The position numbers and the translations under genes are program-made. Positions 60,601 to 64,000 of a stretch of DNA of 64,000 nucleotides are shown piece by piece. The stretch comes from Halichondria panicea (Eukaryota > Porifera > Demospongiae > Suberitida > Halichondriidae), in the NCBI RefSeq assembly GCF_963675165.1, contig NC_087385.1, positions 4,946,412 to 5,010,411 of the forward strand. The letters are read 5' to 3'. The notes beneath the pieces were generated by a model. The model was not told the DNA's origin. It did no database searches and saw only the letters and a program-made list of their open reading frames with translations. The number at the start of each line of letters is the position of its first letter. Position 1 is the stretch's first letter.

Positions 60601-60931
60601 CTTGATTCCTCCAGCACTTTTTCCTCTTGGAAGATCTGCTTGAAAGCTTTACTCAATCGCAAATGCTATAATAGGGGAAACAGAAACCACTGAAATTGAT
60701 TTACCCCAGGCCACAATAAAAAAGCAAGATTCAAGTGCAATTTGATAATTCAATAAAGCCTTTGCCAAAATAGTTATAATAATTATGTAGTTTACATGGG
60801 TAGATGTACCTTCTCAGCCATTTGCTTTGTAGCTTCATTGTACATCCATTGAATGTCAGCCAACCTCTTGAAGAGTGAGAAGATGAGAGAGTTATCCTCG
60901 CCACTGGCCCATCTCAACAGCAGAGTGTGAG

Positions 60932-60980
<49 letters not shown>

Positions 60981-62929
60981 GGGGGGGGGGGGCATAACAT
61001 ATATAGGAGGAAAGATATCCGATTGTGTGAGCTGACATACAAACTGTGAATAGTAACAGACACATGCAACACTTGTGCAGTATATATTATATATAAATAG
61101 ACACAGGTGCATAACTTAGCAACTACAACACGGCTCTAAGAAACCAACCATGTACACAAAACTATACAACAGCATGACTGATTGTTGGTATACAAGTTTA
61201 TAGAGTCTTGCTATAAAGTTTCCAAACTTTAGAGTCACAGTGTGTACACAAGTGTGCAGCCAATCCATATAAATACTAACAGGATCTACTGCTGAATGAA
61301 GTTACATTTGAAGGCTTTCTGATCAGAAGGCTACATGAAGCACACAAGTGTGAATCACTGCATACAATATTACTAGAATGTTTTGCGAGCAACAAACATA
61401 AGTGAGCTTTGATCACAATAAAATCGTAACACCTACATTAGTACTGGTACACACGATTCTTGCCAGAATGCAATTAGATTGCAAAGGGCCAATTTTTCTG
61501 CTGATTTGGCTCATTCGTAAAGGTTTTTACCCACAAAATATTCTAGTAATACAGTCATTTAAAGTATGGTGCAGCTTCGTACAATCATAATTTATCTTAA
61601 TGCTATTGTAGTTTACACAAATTGGTAACAAATGGGGATCTTGTGCCAGATAATGAGGATAATTATAAGCTGTTGTTTGATCAATTATATTATTATCTCT
61701 ACATAATTGAATTTAGCACTTTCACTGTGGGCAGAGATTACGAGTTGCTATGGTACTTAATACAAAAGGAAGAAAGGACTGCGTATGAAAGAGACTCGGG
61801 ACTTCTTGAAGGAATGGCAGGAAATAATGTAAAACCACATATACATCATAGTTTGGTTTCAAGAAGGGATGGTAAGCTTGCTTAATTAATACACGATGTT
61901 CAGAATTATACTGAAACTACAGGATCTTTGCAACATCAACAATAGAGTTGAGCGTTCCATATACTTTGCACCACTGGTCTTCCATTATAACACTCAACCC
62001 TCAACGCTTTTTGTTGATGTTGCAAAGATTCTGCAAAACACACTGTATGGCTGGCTACCTTACAGGGAATAAGTTTGTAAACCACCTTAGTTTACAATCA
62101 TATTAATAACACAATGCGTGTGTAATCATGAACTAGTATAGAACAATATCTCGGTAGTAAGAGTGCATCATTGCGAAAGGTACTAAAATGGTAACCTAGC
62201 AATGATTAAGGAAAGTGTGGAGTAAGCACAAAGGAGGGAGCATAGTGCTGCTCAGCTGCAGTAAATGCTCAGCTGCAGTAAATAGCCAGATGTTGTACAA
62301 GTGTGCATGATCTTAGGGGGCCCTCCACTAATGTGGTAATAGTTGCTAAGCAATTATGTGCTTACACACGTCACAGTGCTCACACCATCCTTTCATGATA
62401 ATATGATGATAACCAGAAGTACACCAATCCACCCTAATCCAGAAGCTAACAGCCATGATTTCACCTACCACGTAAGTAGGAAATCACATTCTACTATGAC
62501 TGCCACTGTAATGGCTCTCTTAGACTAGTGCATGCTCACTTTGATATACAGAGGATTTCAGGTTGGTTGACTGTTAGTCACGACCACACTGTGTGTTTCT
62601 TCCTACTAATGCAATAGTGGTACTTTTAATTAACTAACAGTCAACCAACTTGAAATCCTCTGCACTGTAAACTGCTGCAGAATGCACTGCACAAGTATGT
62701 GTGTGCCGAGTACTTTACAGTGATGGCCATGTTTGCAATAATCACAGCAGCTAGCTGAACAAGCATGGTTTGGTGGTATACTGGAAGTATGGTTTGCTAG
62801 CTGGTTAATTGTTTACAAAGCTAGCTCACCTTTTGTTCTGGAAGATGACACTTTGATAATAGCATCATGCACAGCTTGCTCTCCCTGCAAGAGGTCCTCC
62901 GTTAAGTCTAGAGCTCTGCGCTTAAACAT
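57528..62929 (-). CDS. Coiled-coil, BAR/F-BAR-like adaptor candidate with proline-rich tail
   Basis: Family not recognised with certainty. Exons on the minus strand: about 62826-62929, 60811-60933, 60552-60665, 60364-60432, 60226-60300, 59822-59972, 59035-59176, 58693-58890 and 57528-58565. The first ~250 residues are helical and charged: MFKRRALDLTEDLLQGEQAV, FKRLADIQWMYNEATKQMAE, HLRLSKAFKQIFQEEKVLEE, then KKALVCQAEGVITLSGHCQQ. This resembles an N-terminal BAR/F-BAR module. The C-terminal ~400 residues are disordered, with SH3-type motifs (PPILPR, PPARPPLGR, PKPRQ at the end) and tyrosine motifs (YAQI, YESI, IYSKP). An in-frame triplet repeat of VINGT lies near the C-terminus (57569-57613). 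The ATG at 62929 is preceded by an acceptor-like TTGCAG, so an upstream exon may exist. A membrane-curvature or actin adaptor is inferred, not shown. Confidence 0.6.
60932..60991. repeat. (GT)n plus G-run in a coiled-coil gene intron
   Basis: About 46 bp of GT followed by a G tract. Confidence 0.95.
61922..62033. mobile_element. 112-bp inverted-repeat element
   Basis: GATCTTTGCAACATCAACAA and the inverse TTGTTGATGTTGCAAAGAT bound ~70 bp. Inner inverted repeat GAGTTGAGCG/CAACCCTCAACGC is imperfect. Lies in the large first intron of the coiled-coil gene. Confidence 0.7.
62549..62661. mobile_element. 113-bp inverted-repeat element
   Basis: Outer arms GAGGATTTCAGGTTGGTTGA and its near-inverse ending TTGAAATCCTC; arms of about 27 bp. 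Same intron as the previous element. Confidence 0.7.
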
Positions 62930-63413
62930 CTCACTTGCTGCAACAATCTGTATTTACTTTAATGGTTGGTTCCTGAATCCTGAGGTTAACAGTATATATG
63001 GCAAATTGATGATCTCTAACCACGTGTAGACTGGAGGCAACGCCTTCTTTTATCAAAAGGGGTGTGTCCGAAAACAAATTTCGCTAAGATAGAAATGTAA
63101 AGTGCAAATTTCGGAGGTGTGGCAGCATGCATGCCTGGGCTAGCTGGTCTGCTGGTACATGGTAAACATAGAAGCTCATGAGCTAGCTAGCTGTGAAGAG
63201 GAGACACTATAAACAATTGAATATTGGCTGCTCTACTGAATGTGCTCCCCAGGATCCACTCAAGATGCATGTGTGATTGTCAAGCTGGGCACATTTATAA
63301 CATTAATAAAACTTTGACCTGAGATAATTAAAAGTGGGTGAGTTTGGTGCACCTACTATATTTGTCGTCTGTTTTAGTCACTGTTGTGGGTTATGCATCC
63401 TTGTGGTTGATTC
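62930..63413. other. Interval between the coiled-coil gene and the RCBTB-like gene
   Basis: Divergent 5' ends face one another across about 480 bp. No recognised promoter motif or RNA gene was seen. Confidence 0.4.
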
Positions 63414-64000
63414 ATGACATGCAGCTTGGAAATGGATTGGTCCATGAGAGAGTCAAAGTTGCTGATGTGGCCAATATTCAGTCTACTTGATATCAACTTT
63501 TTACAGAATGTCAAATTGGCATGTGTGTTTGGCTCGGCAGCTAATGAAGCCCTACTAGTGACCAAGGACAACGAGGTGTATGCTCTCGGGGCTAACGACA
63601 ACGGTTGCCTTGGTATCGGCGACTCTAGGAGCTCTCTGTTACCACAGAAAGTGGAGCAGCTCTGTAATAAAGGTATGACATCATTTTCATACCACGAATA
63701 CACTCGTCAAAAAATAATTTTCTCACCAGGTATTTCTCAGTTTGTGTTTGGAAGTGGACCGCATGTGATTGGCATAACTACGGATGGACAACTTTATAGC
63801 TGGGGGCATAACGGATATGGACAGTTGGGGCAGGGAGTGTCAATCATAATTGGACAGGGATGCACTCCCGAGAGAATCCAGGGGGTGCTTGAGGGGGTCA
63901 AGGTGACGAAAGTTGCGTGTGGGGGTCACCACACTCTGGCTCTCACGCAAGGAGGGGACGTGAGTGATGAAATGATCTAATGCAATCAGAAACCATTCTT
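63414..64000 (+). CDS. RCBTB: RCBTB1/2-like RCC1-repeat protein, 5' part only
   Basis: Exons 63414-63672 and 63730-63959; the second ends at a GTGAGT donor, and the rest lies beyond the window. LMWPIFSLLDINFLQNVKLACVFGS matches the N-terminus of RCBTB1/2 (KWPIFTLL and KACVFG, as recalled). RCC1-type blades follow: EVYALGANDNGCLGIGDS, FVFGSGPHVIGITTDGQLYS, WGHNGYGQLGQG and VACGGHHTLALTQGGDV. The 57-bp intron is in frame and open. The start could be 63414 or the Met at 63432. Family role: RCC1 propeller plus BTB, linked to ubiquitin ligase adaptors; the BTB part is not in the window, so another RCC1 protein is not fully excluded. Confidence 0.85.

Noticed and set aside
61622-61885. 87-aa frame in the intron of the coiled-coil gene
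   Set aside because: Opens at a non-ATG codon, no splice-supported partners and no recognised domain.

Overview
The window is animal nuclear DNA: AT-rich, with split genes, short GT-AG introns (tens to a few hundred bases), many inverted-repeat transposons and TTAGGG-type repeats. Gene content (TM9SF3, caveolins, TMCO3, ANKMY1, AMPK gamma, a TNF-like ligand, an RCBTB-type RCC1 protein) points to a metazoan. The compact introns and the mixture of families fit a sponge or another early-branching animal best, but the sequence alone does not prove this.

Layout. 31-4499 (-): TM9SF3 orthologue running off the left edge, with a ~555-bp pure CA/GT array in an intron. 5977-6651 (+): first caveolin gene. 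7068-8198: non-autonomous element with Mutator-like ends. About 8836-14287 (+): DIRS-order (tyrosine recombinase) retrotransposon with a gag that appears spliced, RT-RNase H and recombinase. 14853-21764 (-): three caveolin genes in tandem. 22090-27178: left arm of a large inverted duplication, holding a 5'-truncated, frameshifted copy of TMCO3 with a caveolin inside its last intron. 27179-36833: spacer with three more tandem caveolins, a foldback element and other insertions. 36834-40792: right arm, the 3' half of the complete TMCO3 gene (36843-43609, -), again with a caveolin on the opposite strand in its last intron. 43823-49647 (+): ANKMY1, head to head with TMCO3. 49902-53545 (-): AMPK gamma subunit. 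55627-56991 (+): TNF-superfamily ligand. 57528-62929 (-): coiled-coil adaptor-like gene. 63414-64000 (+): start of an RCBTB1/2-type gene.

The outstanding feature is the caveolin cluster: nine two-exon genes (seven with open frames, two with one-base frameshifts) plus exon relics, spread by tandem, direct and inverted segmental duplication. The ~120-residue second exon lines up without gaps over about 105 residues with the human caveolin-1 core as recalled, including the proline equivalent to P132, but lacks all three palmitoylated cysteines. Two insertions with target-site duplications occur only in the left arm, so they can be dated after the arm duplication. Several families of small inverted-repeat elements can be defined from their ends and target-site duplications.
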